From contig JAAYEQ010000047.1 of NCBI GenBank assembly GCA_012728655.1, forward strand, positions 1-64,000: 64,000 bases of DNA. The letters are read 5' to 3'. Positions 8,705 through 18,627 of this stretch are shown piece after piece. The notes under the pieces were generated by a model. That model was not told the origin of the DNA and did not search any database. It was given only the letters and a program-made list of their open reading frames with translations. The position numbers and the translations under genes were made by a program. Within the stretch, counting starts at the first letter, position 1. Each line of letters opens with the position of its first letter. The DNA comes from Syntrophomonadaceae bacterium. Lineage in GTDB: Bacteria > Bacillota > Syntrophomonadia > Syntrophomonadales > DTU052.

Positions 8705-9085
8705 GTGCCCGCCTTAAATACTCAGTTTTATTGGTTATTGGGCCTGGCAGTGCTGTTTAATGCACTGGCCAATATCGTGGTTAAATGGGCAATGCGGGGC
8801 GAACCCTCGCCGTTTGCCGAGGGGATTGGCGCGGCGGTAAGGAGCGTAGCCGCCAACTATTGGCTGTGGGCGGGGATAGCCCTTTTTGGGCTGGCTTTTA
8901 TTCTGTACAGCCTGGTCCTGACCAGGATTAACCTCAGCATTGCCTATCCGGTAATGACCAGTTTGGGTCTGGTGATCATCACCCTGGTTTCGATACTGGT
9001 ATTTAAGGAGGTAATAACCGGCATTCAGGCCGGTGGATTGCTGTTGATCATCATCGGCGTATGGCTGGTCTCATTCGGGCACTAG
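8705..9085 (+). CDS. SMR/EamA-type small multidrug-resistance-like membrane protein
   Basis: Four predicted hydrophobic segments: QFYWLLGLAVLFNALANIVVKWAMRG...INLSIAYPVMTSLGLVIITLVSILVFKE. GTG 8705 follows GGAGG. Confidence 0.8.
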   Translation: MPALNTQFYWLLGLAVLFNALANIVVKWAMRGEPSPFAEGIGAAVRSVAANYWLWAGIALFGLAFILYSLVLTRINLSIAYPVMTSLGLVIITLVSILVFKEVITGIQAGGLLLIIIGVWLVSFGH

Positions 9086-9097
9086 GAGGACTGTACC

Positions 9098-10177
9098 ATG
9101 AACGGCAGGGTAGCGGTGATAAAGACCAGACCGGAAACGGTGCTGGAGGATACGGAAAAGGTCATGAAGATGGCCGGTTTTGAGGATGTCCTGGACAAGG
9201 GAGCCACCACCATCCTCAAGGATAATATCTCCTGGCATTACCCCATGCCGGGAGCCAACACCACCCCCTGGCAGTTGGAAGGAGTGATCCTGGCCCTCCT
9301 GAACAGTGGATACCGGGATTTGGTGGCGGTAGAAAACAAAACCGTGGTAACCCGTCCCGAGAAGGGACGGTACATGAACAAGTACGACCGCGTCTACGCA
9401 AAGTATGATATTCCTATTCTGCTCAACTTCGAGGACGATGATATGAAGTGGGTCCGGTACGAACCCAAGGCGCGGATGCGGGTCTTAAACCACATCTATC
9501 CCGAGGGCATCCACATCCCCGACTACTTTATGGGGAAGAATATAGTGCAGCTTCCCACCATGAAATGCCATATATATACCACCACTACCGGGGCTATGAA
9601 AAACGCTTTCGGAGGGCTCCTCAACACCCGACGGCATTATACCCACAGTTGGATCCATGAAACCCTGGTGGACCTGCTGCAGATACAGTATGAGATCCAC
9701 ACCGGGCTGTTTGCGGTGATGGATGGGACCACCGCCGGCAATGGACCGGGTCCCCGCACTCTGCAGCCGGTTACCGCCAACTACCTCCTGGCCAGTGCCG
9801 ATCAGGTGGCCATTGATGCAGTAGCCGCCAAAATGATGGGCTTTGAACCCATGAGTATCCCCTACATCCGGATCGCCCATGAGGAGGGCCTGGGGATCGG
9901 CAAACCGGAGGAGATTACCGTCATTGGGGAAGACATCTCGGGAGTTAACCTGCACTTTACCGTTGGAGACAATCTGGCCAGCATGGCCGGGGATGTTCTG
10001 TGGTTTGGGCCCCTGAAGCGGTTCCAGAAGTTATTCTTTCACACGCCCTTGGTGGGGCTTTTTATCTGGGCGTCGGATTTCTACCATGACCGGGTCTGGT
10101 GGAACGCCAAGGGGATTAAAACCTACCGGCAGTGGCTGCAGGAATCGCCGTGGGGAAGGCTGTTTGACCGTTACTGA
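9098..10177 (+). CDS. DUF362 domain-containing protein
   Basis: NGRVAVIKTRPETVLEDTEKVMKMAGF...IVQLPTMKCHIYTTTTGAMKNAFGGLL...DGTTAGNGPGPR, typical of DUF362. Confidence 0.85.
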   Translation: MNGRVAVIKTRPETVLEDTEKVMKMAGFEDVLDKGATTILKDNISWHYPMPGANTTPWQLEGVILALLNSGYRDLVAVENKTVVTRPEKGRYMNKYDRVYAKYDIPILLNFEDDDMKWVRYEPKARMRVLNHIYPEGIHIPDYFMGKNIVQLPTMKCHIYTTTTGAMKNAFGGLLNTRRHYTHSWIHETLVDLLQIQYEIHTGLFAVMDGTTAGNGPGPRTLQPVTANYLLASADQVAIDAVAAKMMGFEPMSIPYIRIAHEEGLGIGKPEEITVIGEDISGVNLHFTVGDNLASMAGDVLWFGPLKRFQKLFFHTPLVGLFIWASDFYHDRVWWNAKGIKTYRQWLQESPWGRLFDRY

Positions 10178-10193
10178 GTGAGGAGGCAGGAGC

Positions 10194-11672
10194 TTGAGTC
10201 GCGGCACTGAAACGCTGAACCGGATACTTGATTATCAGCAGTTGGTAACACGCCCTGTGTTCTATCGTTTCCTGCCGCTGCTGATTTTCGGTTTTATCTG
10301 CGCTTTTGCTTTTTATCACAGCCTCCACCTCTTTCAATATAAGGACTTTTATTCCTGGACATTTCTCTTTTTGTATCTGGGACTGGGATTTATCATAATC
10401 AGTTCCGCCCGCTTGCGCCGGTATCTGGATGCGATTGATTCTCGCTGGGTAATGGCCTTGATCCTCCTTATGGCGGCCGGAATACGCATCTATTTCATCA
10501 ACAATCTCCCGACCCAGCCGATATACGACTACGCCACCTACCAATTGACAGCTGCGCAGGTGAGTCAGGGGAACTGGGAAGCCCTGACCCTGCTCGAGGG
10601 CAAACCCTGGGGCTACCCCCTGCTGTTGGGGCTGATATATAAGCCCCTGGGGGTCAAGATATTATTTGCCCAGTACCTGAATGTGATCCTGTCCCTGATC
10701 AGCATCGCACTGCTCTACCTGCTGGTCAACCGGCTGGTGGGGCAGTCATACGGTCTTCTCGCCGCCTTCCTTTATGCCCTGCTTCCTTCGCAGGTATTCA
10801 TGAACAATGTGGTCAACAGCGAGATCCTGTTCATCACCCTGGTTCTTTCCGGTGTCTATTTCAGCATCAGGTTTATGCAGGACTACAGATGGAGAAACCT
10901 GGTGTTGGCCGGGGTGTTCCTGGGGCTGTCACAGGCGGTGCGCCCGGTGGGAATGATATATCTTCTGGTCTTCATGGCCTTTCTTTTCCTGCAACTGTTC
11001 CCCCGGCACCTGAAAAGGGTTGTAAAATACTGGGCTGTAATCCTCCTGTCATTTTACCTGATGCTCCTGCCTTTCCTGGCCATGAAAAGCGCGATTTACA
11101 AAGAGGTGATCCTGTGGGAGAAGGGCACCTTCGGCATGGTATTCGTTATGGGCACCAACGTGAATTCAGGGGGGTTTTGGAACCAGGAGGATTATGATTA
11201 CCTTAAGAGCCTGTTTATAAAATACGATAACAATGCGGAGAGGGTTAACCGGGAAGCCTTTAAGCTGGCTCTGTGGAGGCTGACCCGGAGTGAGGAATTC
11301 AAATTCATGGTCCCTTCCAAGATCTACAATATGTGGTCTATCGATACCTTTGGTTTTGAGTGGGCCAATGAGGACGGCAAGGGAGGGATGATTATCAAGG
11401 AGGAGGAACCGCTGCGGACATACCGCGGAGTTTCGCAGATATTCTATGCCCTCTTGCTGTTCTTAATCGTATCATCTATCGCCGGCTTCCCGATGGAGAA
11501 GGATGCCGGGTACCGTTACGTTATGTTAATCTTCCTGGCCTTCTTTGTGCTTCACATATTTATTGAGATCCAGGGCAGGTACCATATGCCTCTGACTCCG
11601 TTTTTCCTGGTAATGCTCGCTTATGGCTGGTCATTCCGGGACCGGGAGGGCAGTGAACGGGATTCATTTTGA
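10194..11672 (+). CDS. GT39/PMT-like polytopic glycosyltransferase (GT-C)
   Basis: Many TM segments; GKPWGYPLLLGLIYKPLG...LLPSQVFMNNVVNSEILFITLVLSGVYFSIRF. TTG start after AGGAGGCAGG. Confidence 0.8.
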   Translation: MSRGTETLNRILDYQQLVTRPVFYRFLPLLIFGFICAFAFYHSLHLFQYKDFYSWTFLFLYLGLGFIIISSARLRRYLDAIDSRWVMALILLMAAGIRIYFINNLPTQPIYDYATYQLTAAQVSQGNWEALTLLEGKPWGYPLLLGLIYKPLGVKILFAQYLNVILSLISIALLYLLVNRLVGQSYGLLAAFLYALLPSQVFMNNVVNSEILFITLVLSGVYFSIRFMQDYRWRNLVLAGVFLGLSQAVRPVGMIYLLVFMAFLFLQLFPRHLKRVVKYWAVILLSFYLMLLPFLAMKSAIYKEVILWEKGTFGMVFVMGTNVNSGGFWNQEDYDYLKSLFIKYDNNAERVNREAFKLALWRLTRSEEFKFMVPSKIYNMWSIDTFGFEWANEDGKGGMIIKEEEPLRTYRGVSQIFYALLLFLIVSSIAGFPMEKDAGYRYVMLIFLAFFVLHIFIEIQGRYHMPLTPFFLVMLAYGWSFRDREGSERDSF

Positions 11673-11694
11673 ATCCCGAGAGAGGTGGTAATCG

Positions 11695-12573
11695 ATGGTG
11701 ATGAAGCTAAAGGCGATATTTGAGCTGATAAGGGTCAGGCAGTGGATAAAAAACCTGTTTGTTTTTGCTCCACTGGTGTTTTCCCTGCAGCTTTTTAATG
11801 CCCAAGCCTGCCTGCAGGCGGTTACCGCCTTTTTTGCCTTTTGCCTGGTATCCGGCTCATTGTATGCCATGAACGATATAATTGACCTGGAACGAGACCG
11901 GCATCATCCGCGCAAAAAAAACCGGCCCCTGCCGGCCGGTATTCTGACCGTACCAGAAAGCGCAATCATCGGAGCCTTAGGCCTGGGATTCGGATTCTTT
12001 TTGGCTTTCTCCCTGGATATCACCGTCACCATTATTCTGGTTATATACCTCTTGATGAATGTCTATTACTCCCTGTGGGGCAAGAACATCATCGTATTTG
12101 ACACCATGCTTATTGCGTTAGGCTTTGTGCTGCGGGTTATGGCCGGAGCTTATGCCATAGCGGTGCATCCCTCCTCATGGCTCCTGGTCGCCACTTTCTT
12201 CCTGGCTTTGCTGCTGGGTTTGGGCAAGAGGTACAACGAACTTCGGGTGTTGGAGGAGGATTCGGCCCATCACCGCAGGGTACTGGAAGAATACAGCGAA
12301 CCCTTCTTGAAGCAGCTTTTTGCGGTGGCATCATCGGCTACTATCGTGGCTTATGCGCTCTATACCATGGACGACGAGGTGATTGCGGCTTTTCAAACCG
12401 AAAACCTGGTATTCACCATGCCTTTCGTTGTTTTCGGGGTATTCCGCTACCTGTACCTGGTATACAGGCATGAACTGGGGGGCGATCCGGCGGAAATGGT
12501 CTACCAGGATCGGCCGCTTCTGCTGACGGTTGTATTATGGGGCATTTCGGTGATTGCCTTGATTTACCGGTGA
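11695..12573 (+). CDS. UbiA-family prenyltransferase, decaprenyl-phosphate phosphoribosyltransferase-like (DPPR synthase)
   Basis: NDIIDLERDRHHPRKKNRPLPAG and GKRYNELRVLEEDSAHHRRVLEEYSEPFLKQ match DPPR-synthase motifs (compare Rv3806c NDVRDVEADRxHPTKRFRP and KRYAEL). Confidence 0.85.
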   Translation: MVMKLKAIFELIRVRQWIKNLFVFAPLVFSLQLFNAQACLQAVTAFFAFCLVSGSLYAMNDIIDLERDRHHPRKKNRPLPAGILTVPESAIIGALGLGFGFFLAFSLDITVTIILVIYLLMNVYYSLWGKNIIVFDTMLIALGFVLRVMAGAYAIAVHPSSWLLVATFFLALLLGLGKRYNELRVLEEDSAHHRRVLEEYSEPFLKQLFAVASSATIVAYALYTMDDEVIAAFQTENLVFTMPFVVFGVFRYLYLVYRHELGGDPAEMVYQDRPLLLTVVLWGISVIALIYR

Positions 12574-12724
12574 GACCGCGGTTAAGCCCCGTCCGGAACA
12601 TGGCTGAGCATACGCCATGCCTGCATAATCGAAGAAACCCGATTATTGACATGCCGAATTGCTGAAGGTTAAACTTTATAGGACTACAATTTTTTATATG
12701 GCAGTATCGAAAGGAAAATGACGT

Positions 12725-13144
12725 ATGGCGAGTTTTACTGAGTTCACTTGTTTTCTAATGAGATCCGCGATGAAAAAAATTGACCGTTATCTGTCCTTCC
12801 AGCTGGAAGAGTACGGTATAAGCGTACCCCAGTCATTTATCCTGTTCGCTCTGCTGGAAGAAGACGGGTCGACTCTGAAAGAGATTGGCACCAAAGCCCA
12901 AATCGACAGTTCCTCCATGACCGTGCTGGTTGACAAACTGGAGAACGAGGGATTTTTGGAAAGAAAGCTTGACTCGCAGGACCGTCGAGCGATAAGGGTC
13001 TTTCTGACCCCCAAGGGAAGAGACCTGGCGGAGAAGGTCCTGGAACTGGCCCTCAATTTCAACCGCCGACTGCAGGAAACACTCGGAGATACCGAGGATT
13101 CATTCCAGCAGGGACTGGGGCGAATCATCCGCAGTTTTGATTAA
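12725..13144 (+). CDS. MarR family transcriptional regulator
   Basis: LKEIGTKAQIDSSSMTVLVDKLENEGFLERKLDSQDRRAIRVFLTPKGRDL winged-helix signature. Confidence 0.93.
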   Translation: MASFTEFTCFLMRSAMKKIDRYLSFQLEEYGISVPQSFILFALLEEDGSTLKEIGTKAQIDSSSMTVLVDKLENEGFLERKLDSQDRRAIRVFLTPKGRDLAEKVLELALNFNRRLQETLGDTEDSFQQGLGRIIRSFD

Positions 13145-13940
13145 AAGACAGACCCGGCAGCCAAACGGTGGAGGGCGGGAGATGCGTTACGTAAGATATC
13201 TGCGGGACGGTCAGCCCCGACACGGGATCATTGAGCAGGAACGGGTCCTGGAGATTGAAGCTCCCGGAGAAAAAACGGTCAGGTTCACCGGAAGATCCTA
13301 TGAAATAAGCGATTTGGAGCTTCTGGCTCCGGTAATGCCGGGCAAGGTCATCGGGGTCGGCTTAAACTACAAAGATCATATCGCGGAGTTAAACCACCAG
13401 ATCCCGGATGAACCTCTGCTCTTTTTGAAACCCCCCTCGTCAGTCATTGGAACCAACATGCATATAATATACCCAGGAATAAGTAAGCGGGTTGACTTCG
13501 AGGCGGAGTTGGCAGTGGTTATAGGTGAGGCCTGTCGCCATGTTTCTCCCCGGGAGGCGTTAAAGAAGGTCTGGGGATATACCTGCGGCAATGATGTTAC
13601 CGCTCGGGATCTGCAGACCCGCGACGGCCAGTGGACCCGCGCCAAATCATTTGACACCTTCTGCCCGCTGGGACCGTGGATTGAAACCGATATTGATCCT
13701 CAAAACCTCGAAATCATTGCCCGGGTTAACGGGGAGATCAGGCAACATTCTAATACCAGCCGGATGCTTTTCTCCGTCGCCGAACTGATAGCCTTCGCTT
13801 CCGCAGTGATGACCCTCAACCCCGGGGATGTGATTTTGACGGGAACCCCGAGCGGTGTTGGCCCGCTGGAATTGGGCGACGAAATCAGCATTGAGATTGA
13901 GGGGATTGGCGTTCTCAAAAACAAGGTGGTTGCCGCTTGA
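13137..13940 (+). CDS. Fumarylacetoacetate hydrolase family protein
   Basis: GKVIGVGLNYKDHIAELN...DFEAELAVVIGEACRHV...GYTCGNDVTARDLQ...DVILTGTPSGVG. Confidence 0.93.
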   Translation: MIKRQTRQPNGGGREMRYVRYLRDGQPRHGIIEQERVLEIEAPGEKTVRFTGRSYEISDLELLAPVMPGKVIGVGLNYKDHIAELNHQIPDEPLLFLKPPSSVIGTNMHIIYPGISKRVDFEAELAVVIGEACRHVSPREALKKVWGYTCGNDVTARDLQTRDGQWTRAKSFDTFCPLGPWIETDIDPQNLEIIARVNGEIRQHSNTSRMLFSVAELIAFASAVMTLNPGDVILTGTPSGVGPLELGDEISIEIEGIGVLKNKVVAA

Positions 13941-13991
13941 CCGGGGAGAAATGCAAAAGGCATATCGGTTGGGGAAGCTGAATATTTACTG

Positions 13992-14019
13992 TTGACATGA
14001 TCAAGCATTGTGCTAAAAT
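13992..14019 (+). promoter_or_regulatory. Sigma-70-type promoter upstream of speD
   Basis: TTGACA (13992-13997), 16 nt spacer, TAAAAT (14014-14019). Confidence 0.65.
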
Positions 14020-14048
14020 TGTTTTTGATTGAAAACTTGGGAGGCGAT

Positions 14049-14095
14049 AAAGGGTTGAAAAATGAGAATAGACGATTATGTCTCATCGACCCTTT
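14049..14095 (+). promoter_or_regulatory. Long structured hairpin in the speD 5' leader
   Basis: AAAGGGTTGA/TCGACCCTTT outer stem (10 bp, one G-U), A-rich bulge, then TGAGA/TCTCA inner stem and a 13-nt loop. Read directly from sequence. Confidence 0.5.
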
Positions 14096-14129
14096 CAGTA
14101 ACTAGTTCAGGAAGGGAGGTTGAGAACGG

Positions 14130-14498
14130 GTGCAGTCTTTAGGGCGTCACATCCTGGCTGAAATTTACGGTTGCAGCTTCGAGTGTCTTAATGATGTGGA
14201 AAAAGTTGAGGAAACCATGATCAACGCGGCTTTAGAGGCTGGTGCCGAGATTCGGGAGTTTGTGTTCCACAAGTTCAGCCCGCAGGGAGTCAGCGGAGTG
14301 GTGGTTATCTCGGAGTCCCATTTGGCCATACATACCTGGCCGGAATTGGGATACGCTGCGGTAGATGTGTTTACCTGCGGTGACCATGTGAACCCCTGGG
14401 ATGCCTGCAACTACCTGGTGGAGCATTTTAAAGCCACCAGCATGAACGCCACCGAGATAAAGCGCGGGCTTATCGAGGAGATGGAGGCAACAGCCTGA
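14130..14498 (+). CDS. speD: S-adenosylmethionine decarboxylase proenzyme
   Basis: [31 protein letters not shown], pyruvoyl cleavage-site signature ([11 protein letters not shown]). Confidence 0.95.
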   Translation: MQSLGRHILAEIYGCSFECLNDVEKVEETMINAALEAGAEIREFVFHKFSPQGVSGVVVISESHLAIHTWPELGYAAVDVFTCGDHVNPWDACNYLVEHFKATSMNATEIKRGLIEEMEATA

Positions 14499-14556
14499 GT
14501 TTATAGGGGGGATACTATTTTAGTAGACCGAAGACGGTTTAGGGTTCTGAGGATAT

Positions 14557-14603
14557 AAAAGGCCTTGTTCGTGGAGAAGGAGCGAACGAGGTCTTTTATA
14601 TTT
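14557..14603 (+). terminator. Rho-independent terminator after speD
   Basis: AAAAGGCCTTGTTCG...CGAACGAGGTCTTTTATATTTT. Confidence 0.7.
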
Positions 14604-14705
14604 TCATAGCCCGTTGGTATCCCCAAGCGGCGATGGTAAAATTACTGATGAAAAAGCATACAAAAATACCAACTGTTCTCAATAATCGTTGGGAGGGGAG
14701 AGGAC

Positions 14706-16190
14706 TTGGGGAATGAGTATATAATGGCGATTGACCAGGGAACCACCGGGACCACGGTATTGATTTTTGACCACGAAGGCAGGATTGTCTCCCGGGGGTA
14801 TAACGAATTCTCTCAGATTTATCCGCAGCCCGCGTGGGTCGAACACGATCCCCAGGAGATATGGGCGGTTACCCTGGGGACGGCCAAACAGGCACTGCTG
14901 ATGAAAAACCTGAACAGCAGCCAGATTAAGGCTATCGGAATCACCAACCAGAGGGAAACCACGGTGGTCTGGGACCGGAATACCGGTCAGCCGGTTTACA
15001 ATGCCATCGTCTGGCAATGCCGACGTACTGCTCCCATCTGTGATGAACTGCGGGAACAGGGACTTGAACCCTACGTCAAAGCCACCACCGGCCTGCTGAT
15101 CGATGCCTATTTTTCGGGAACCAAAATTCTCTGGATACTGGAGAATGTACCCGGGGCCAGGGAGCGGGCGGAAAGAGGGGAGCTCCTGTTTGGTACCATC
15201 GACTCGTGGCTGTTATGGAAGCTGACCGGAGGACAGGTTCATGCCACCGACTATTCCAATGCTTCCCGGACCATGCTCTTTGACATCCACAACCTCTGTT
15301 GGGATCAAAAGCTTTTGGAAAAACTCAACATCCCGAAGGAGATGCTGCCCGAGGTCAGAGGTTCCAGCGTGATTTACGGCTATGCGGTCCCGGAAATCCT
15401 AGGCTCCGCCATACCCATTGCCGGTATGGCCGGCGACCAGCAGGCGGCATTATTCGGACAGACCTGTTTTCAACCGGGGATGGCCAAGAATACCTATGGC
15501 ACCGGTTGTTTTCTTTTGATGAACACCGGTTCCCAGCCGATTGCCTCCAAAAACGGGCTTATCACAACCATTGCCTGGGGAGTGAACAACAAGGTCGATT
15601 ATGCCCTGGAGGGGAGCATCTTTGTTGCCGGTGCAGCCATCCAATGGCTGCGTGATGAGATGCGGCTGATCGGCACGGCGGCCGAGTCTGAAGCTATGGC
15701 CATGTCGGTACCCGATAATGCCGGGGTTTACATGGTTCCCGCCTTTGTCGGTTTGGGAGCGCCGTACTGGGATATGTATGCCCGCGGTACCCTAGTGGGT
15801 CTGACCCGGGGGACCCGACGGGAGCATGTGGTGAGAGCAGCCCTGGAAGCAATTGCCTACCAGACCGCCGATGTGCTGGAAGCGATGAGCGAGGATGCCG
15901 GCATCAACCTGAGCTCCTTAAAGGTGGACGGCGGAGCGGTGGTGAACAATTTCTTGATGCAGTTTCAAGCCGATATCCTGAACGTTGAGGTGGAGAGACC
16001 GGTTGTTCAGGAAACCACCGCAATGGGGGCGGCATTCCTGGCCGGCCTGGCCGTGGGTTATTGGAAGAGCATGGAGGAAATCCAGAGTATTCGGGCGGTT
16101 GACCGGAGGTTTATTCCCTCCATGAACGCAGGGAAGCGGAAGGAGCTTCTGGACGGCTGGCGCAAGGCGGTTAACCGCACCCTGAGGTAA
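14706..16190 (+). CDS. glpK: Glycerol kinase
   Basis: [19 protein letters not shown]...[17 protein letters not shown]...[13 protein letters not shown]...[11 protein letters not shown]. Confidence 0.96.
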   Translation: MGNEYIMAIDQGTTGTTVLIFDHEGRIVSRGYNEFSQIYPQPAWVEHDPQEIWAVTLGTAKQALLMKNLNSSQIKAIGITNQRETTVVWDRNTGQPVYNAIVWQCRRTAPICDELREQGLEPYVKATTGLLIDAYFSGTKILWILENVPGARERAERGELLFGTIDSWLLWKLTGGQVHATDYSNASRTMLFDIHNLCWDQKLLEKLNIPKEMLPEVRGSSVIYGYAVPEILGSAIPIAGMAGDQQAALFGQTCFQPGMAKNTYGTGCFLLMNTGSQPIASKNGLITTIAWGVNNKVDYALEGSIFVAGAAIQWLRDEMRLIGTAAESEAMAMSVPDNAGVYMVPAFVGLGAPYWDMYARGTLVGLTRGTRREHVVRAALEAIAYQTADVLEAMSEDAGINLSSLKVDGGAVVNNFLMQFQADILNVEVERPVVQETTAMGAAFLAGLAVGYWKSMEEIQSIRAVDRRFIPSMNAGKRKELLDGWRKAVNRTLR

Positions 16191-16233
16191 TGGAAGGTTA
16201 ACGCCGAGGAGTCAAACAGAAAAGAGGGTATTA

Positions 16234-17667
16234 TTGTTGGTTTACGATGTGGTGATAATTGGCGGCGGGGTGATTGGGGCTGCTGTGGCCCGCACCTTGT
16301 CCCGCTTCCGGCTTTTGGTTGTCTTGATTGAAAAAGAGAGCGACCTGGCCATGGGTGCCAGCGGGGCCAACAGCGGCATTGTGCATGCCGGTTATGATCC
16401 GCTGCCGGACAGCAACAAAGCCTCCCTGTGCGTGCGCGGCAACAGGATGATGGAAAACCTGTGCGACGAACTGGAGGTGCCTTTCAAGCGGACGGGTTCA
16501 CTGGTGGTGGGGTATTCTGACGATGACCTCCGCGTTCTGGAAGAGCTGTTGGCTCGGGGGAGGCTCAACGGATTGGCGGGGCTGGAAATCTTGAATCAGG
16601 CCCGGTTAATGACAATGGAGCCGAACCTGTCACCGCAAGCCAGGTATGCGCTGTATGCGCCGCAGGCCGGGATTGTGTGCCCCTACACCCTGACGATTGC
16701 ACTGGCCGAGAATGCGGTTCAAAACGGGGTGACAGTACAATGCGGGACCCGGGCTTGCGGAATCCGGAGCGAGAAGGGAAGGGTAAAAGGGGTCGTCACT
16801 TCCCGAGGTCTTATCCCCTGCCGTTATGTGGTTAACGCCGCCGGGGTTTGGTCCGATGAAGTGGCCAAATGGGCGGGTTCCGCCTCCCATACCATCCTGC
16901 CCTATCGGGGCGAGTACTGCTTGCTGGACAAGAAAAGAGGCGATTTGGTGCGCCGGGTTCTGTTTCCCATCCCGGGTGAAAAAACCAAGGGGATACTGGT
17001 TGCACCGACGGTGAGCGGAAACATTCTCCTGGGTCCCAACCGGAGATTGGTCGAAGACCGCGAGGATCGAGCCACCACCGATGAAGGTATTGACGAGGTG
17101 CTGACAGGGGTCAAAAAATTGGTACCGGGAATCAATGAAAAGGATGTTATTACTTCTTTTGCCGGTATCAGAGCCGTATCCGACAGCGGTGAATTTGTTA
17201 TTGGGCCGACCGACCTGCAGGGATTTATTAATGTCGGGGGGATTCAATCCCCCGGGTTAACCGCAGCCCCGGCCATCGCCGAAATGGTGAAGAATATCCT
17301 GCAGGAGGAGGGGTTGAGGCTTGTCAAAAAGCCCGGCTATGTTCCCCGGCGGAAGGGTATTTTCAATTTTGCGGTGGCGAGCATGGAAGAGCGCCAATCT
17401 CAAATTGCAAAGAACCCGCGGTTTGGCGAGGTGGTATGTCGCTGTGAAACCGTTACCGCCGGGGAGATTGTCGCAGCGATTAACAGCCCGGTTGGCGCCG
17501 GGACCCTGGATGCGGTGAAGCGGCGGACCCGCAGCGGTATGGGACGTTGCCAGGGCGGGTTTTGCGGTTTCAGGATTGCCGAAATAATTTCATCCGAATT
17601 GGGAATACCGGTAGATAAGATCACCAAGAACGGGCCGGGTTCGGAACTGGTACGTTCGCGAACGTAA
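16234..17667 (+). CDS. glpA: FAD-dependent glycerol-3-phosphate dehydrogenase-like protein with C-terminal BFD [2Fe-2S] domain
   Basis: VVIIGGGVIGAAVARTLSRF (Rossmann), GANSGIVHAGYD, and C-terminal CRCETVTAGEI...RRTRSGMGRCQGGFC. Confidence 0.88.
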   Translation: MLVYDVVIIGGGVIGAAVARTLSRFRLLVVLIEKESDLAMGASGANSGIVHAGYDPLPDSNKASLCVRGNRMMENLCDELEVPFKRTGSLVVGYSDDDLRVLEELLARGRLNGLAGLEILNQARLMTMEPNLSPQARYALYAPQAGIVCPYTLTIALAENAVQNGVTVQCGTRACGIRSEKGRVKGVVTSRGLIPCRYVVNAAGVWSDEVAKWAGSASHTILPYRGEYCLLDKKRGDLVRRVLFPIPGEKTKGILVAPTVSGNILLGPNRRLVEDREDRATTDEGIDEVLTGVKKLVPGINEKDVITSFAGIRAVSDSGEFVIGPTDLQGFINVGGIQSPGLTAAPAIAEMVKNILQEEGLRLVKKPGYVPRRKGIFNFAVASMEERQSQIAKNPRFGEVVCRCETVTAGEIVAAINSPVGAGTLDAVKRRTRSGMGRCQGGFCGFRIAEIISSELGIPVDKITKNGPGSELVRSRT

Positions 17668-17807
17668 CATTTACTGCCAATCAAAACTGGCTTTCATAAA
17701 ATTGGCTTTTGGGTTAAAATCATATGTGTCGTCAATGTCCCTGATCCCATTTGGCAAATTTCAATTTCTGCCTGGGAACTTGATGGGGTACGGAAAGGAA
17801 ATACGCT

Positions 17808-18551
17808 ATGAAGGTGCCTTTAGTCCATGAACTGAACGAGCTAGCTGAAACCGATCTCCTGCTGAGGGAATGCCTGCAACCGTGGGAGGAATACCTGTAT
17901 GGATACAGGAATGAACTGAAAAAGGTGATACACTGGACAGCCCTGCCGGCGATTACGGTTGCAGTGAACCGGCGCTTTGACAGTCACGACAGTTGGGGAT
18001 CACACATGGCGGCCATATTTTCACTTATTTACCTGGCGGACCATATCCACTGCAGTGTGAAAGAGGACGAAGAGTATAGTCCGCACGGGGTTCAATACCC
18101 CATCCTATTGGGGGATTATTTTTTTAGCAAAGCCGTGGGATTGCTGGAGCGGGTTAACGGTCATTATCTGCTTCAGCATTTTGCCGAGCTGATGTGCACG
18201 GTAAATGAGGGTCATGTCATGAGGAAACTCGCCGATGACAAGCCCGATTTGGTGGTCCTGGCGCACGAAAAAGCCAGCTACTACAAGTATTCTTTCCTGA
18301 CCGCAGCAGTTGCCGGCGGGTGTGGCGCGCTGGAACGCAGGTTTTACGAAGAAACCGGATTTAATCTCGGCATGGCCATAACCCTCTACGATGAAGGGCT
18401 GGATAAGATAGCTCTCGGTTATCTGGAAAAAACTCGGGCTCTTATGTCATCCTGGACTCGTCCGCGAAATGACAAGGTATGTATTATCCGCAGCCTATCC
18501 GAGGAACTGATCCGGAGCATAAAGCCGGCTCAGGAGGTAATGGCAATCTAA
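17808..18551 (+). CDS. Polyprenyl-diphosphate synthase-like protein lacking DDxxD motifs (HepS/component I-like small subunit)
   Basis: YLADHIHCSVKEDEEYSPHGVQYPILLGDYFFSKAVGLLERV resembles the LAGDYFSGLYYSLL region of HepS. No DDxxD motif present. Confidence 0.65.
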   Translation: MKVPLVHELNELAETDLLLRECLQPWEEYLYGYRNELKKVIHWTALPAITVAVNRRFDSHDSWGSHMAAIFSLIYLADHIHCSVKEDEEYSPHGVQYPILLGDYFFSKAVGLLERVNGHYLLQHFAELMCTVNEGHVMRKLADDKPDLVVLAHEKASYYKYSFLTAAVAGGCGALERRFYEETGFNLGMAITLYDEGLDKIALGYLEKTRALMSSWTRPRNDKVCIIRSLSEELIRSIKPAQEVMAI

Positions 18552-18627
18552 TAGCAAGCCTGATTAAAATGTAATGCGCCGCTGGGGATGACATGACCGG
18601 GCGAAGATATCAGTCGGAGGGACGGGA

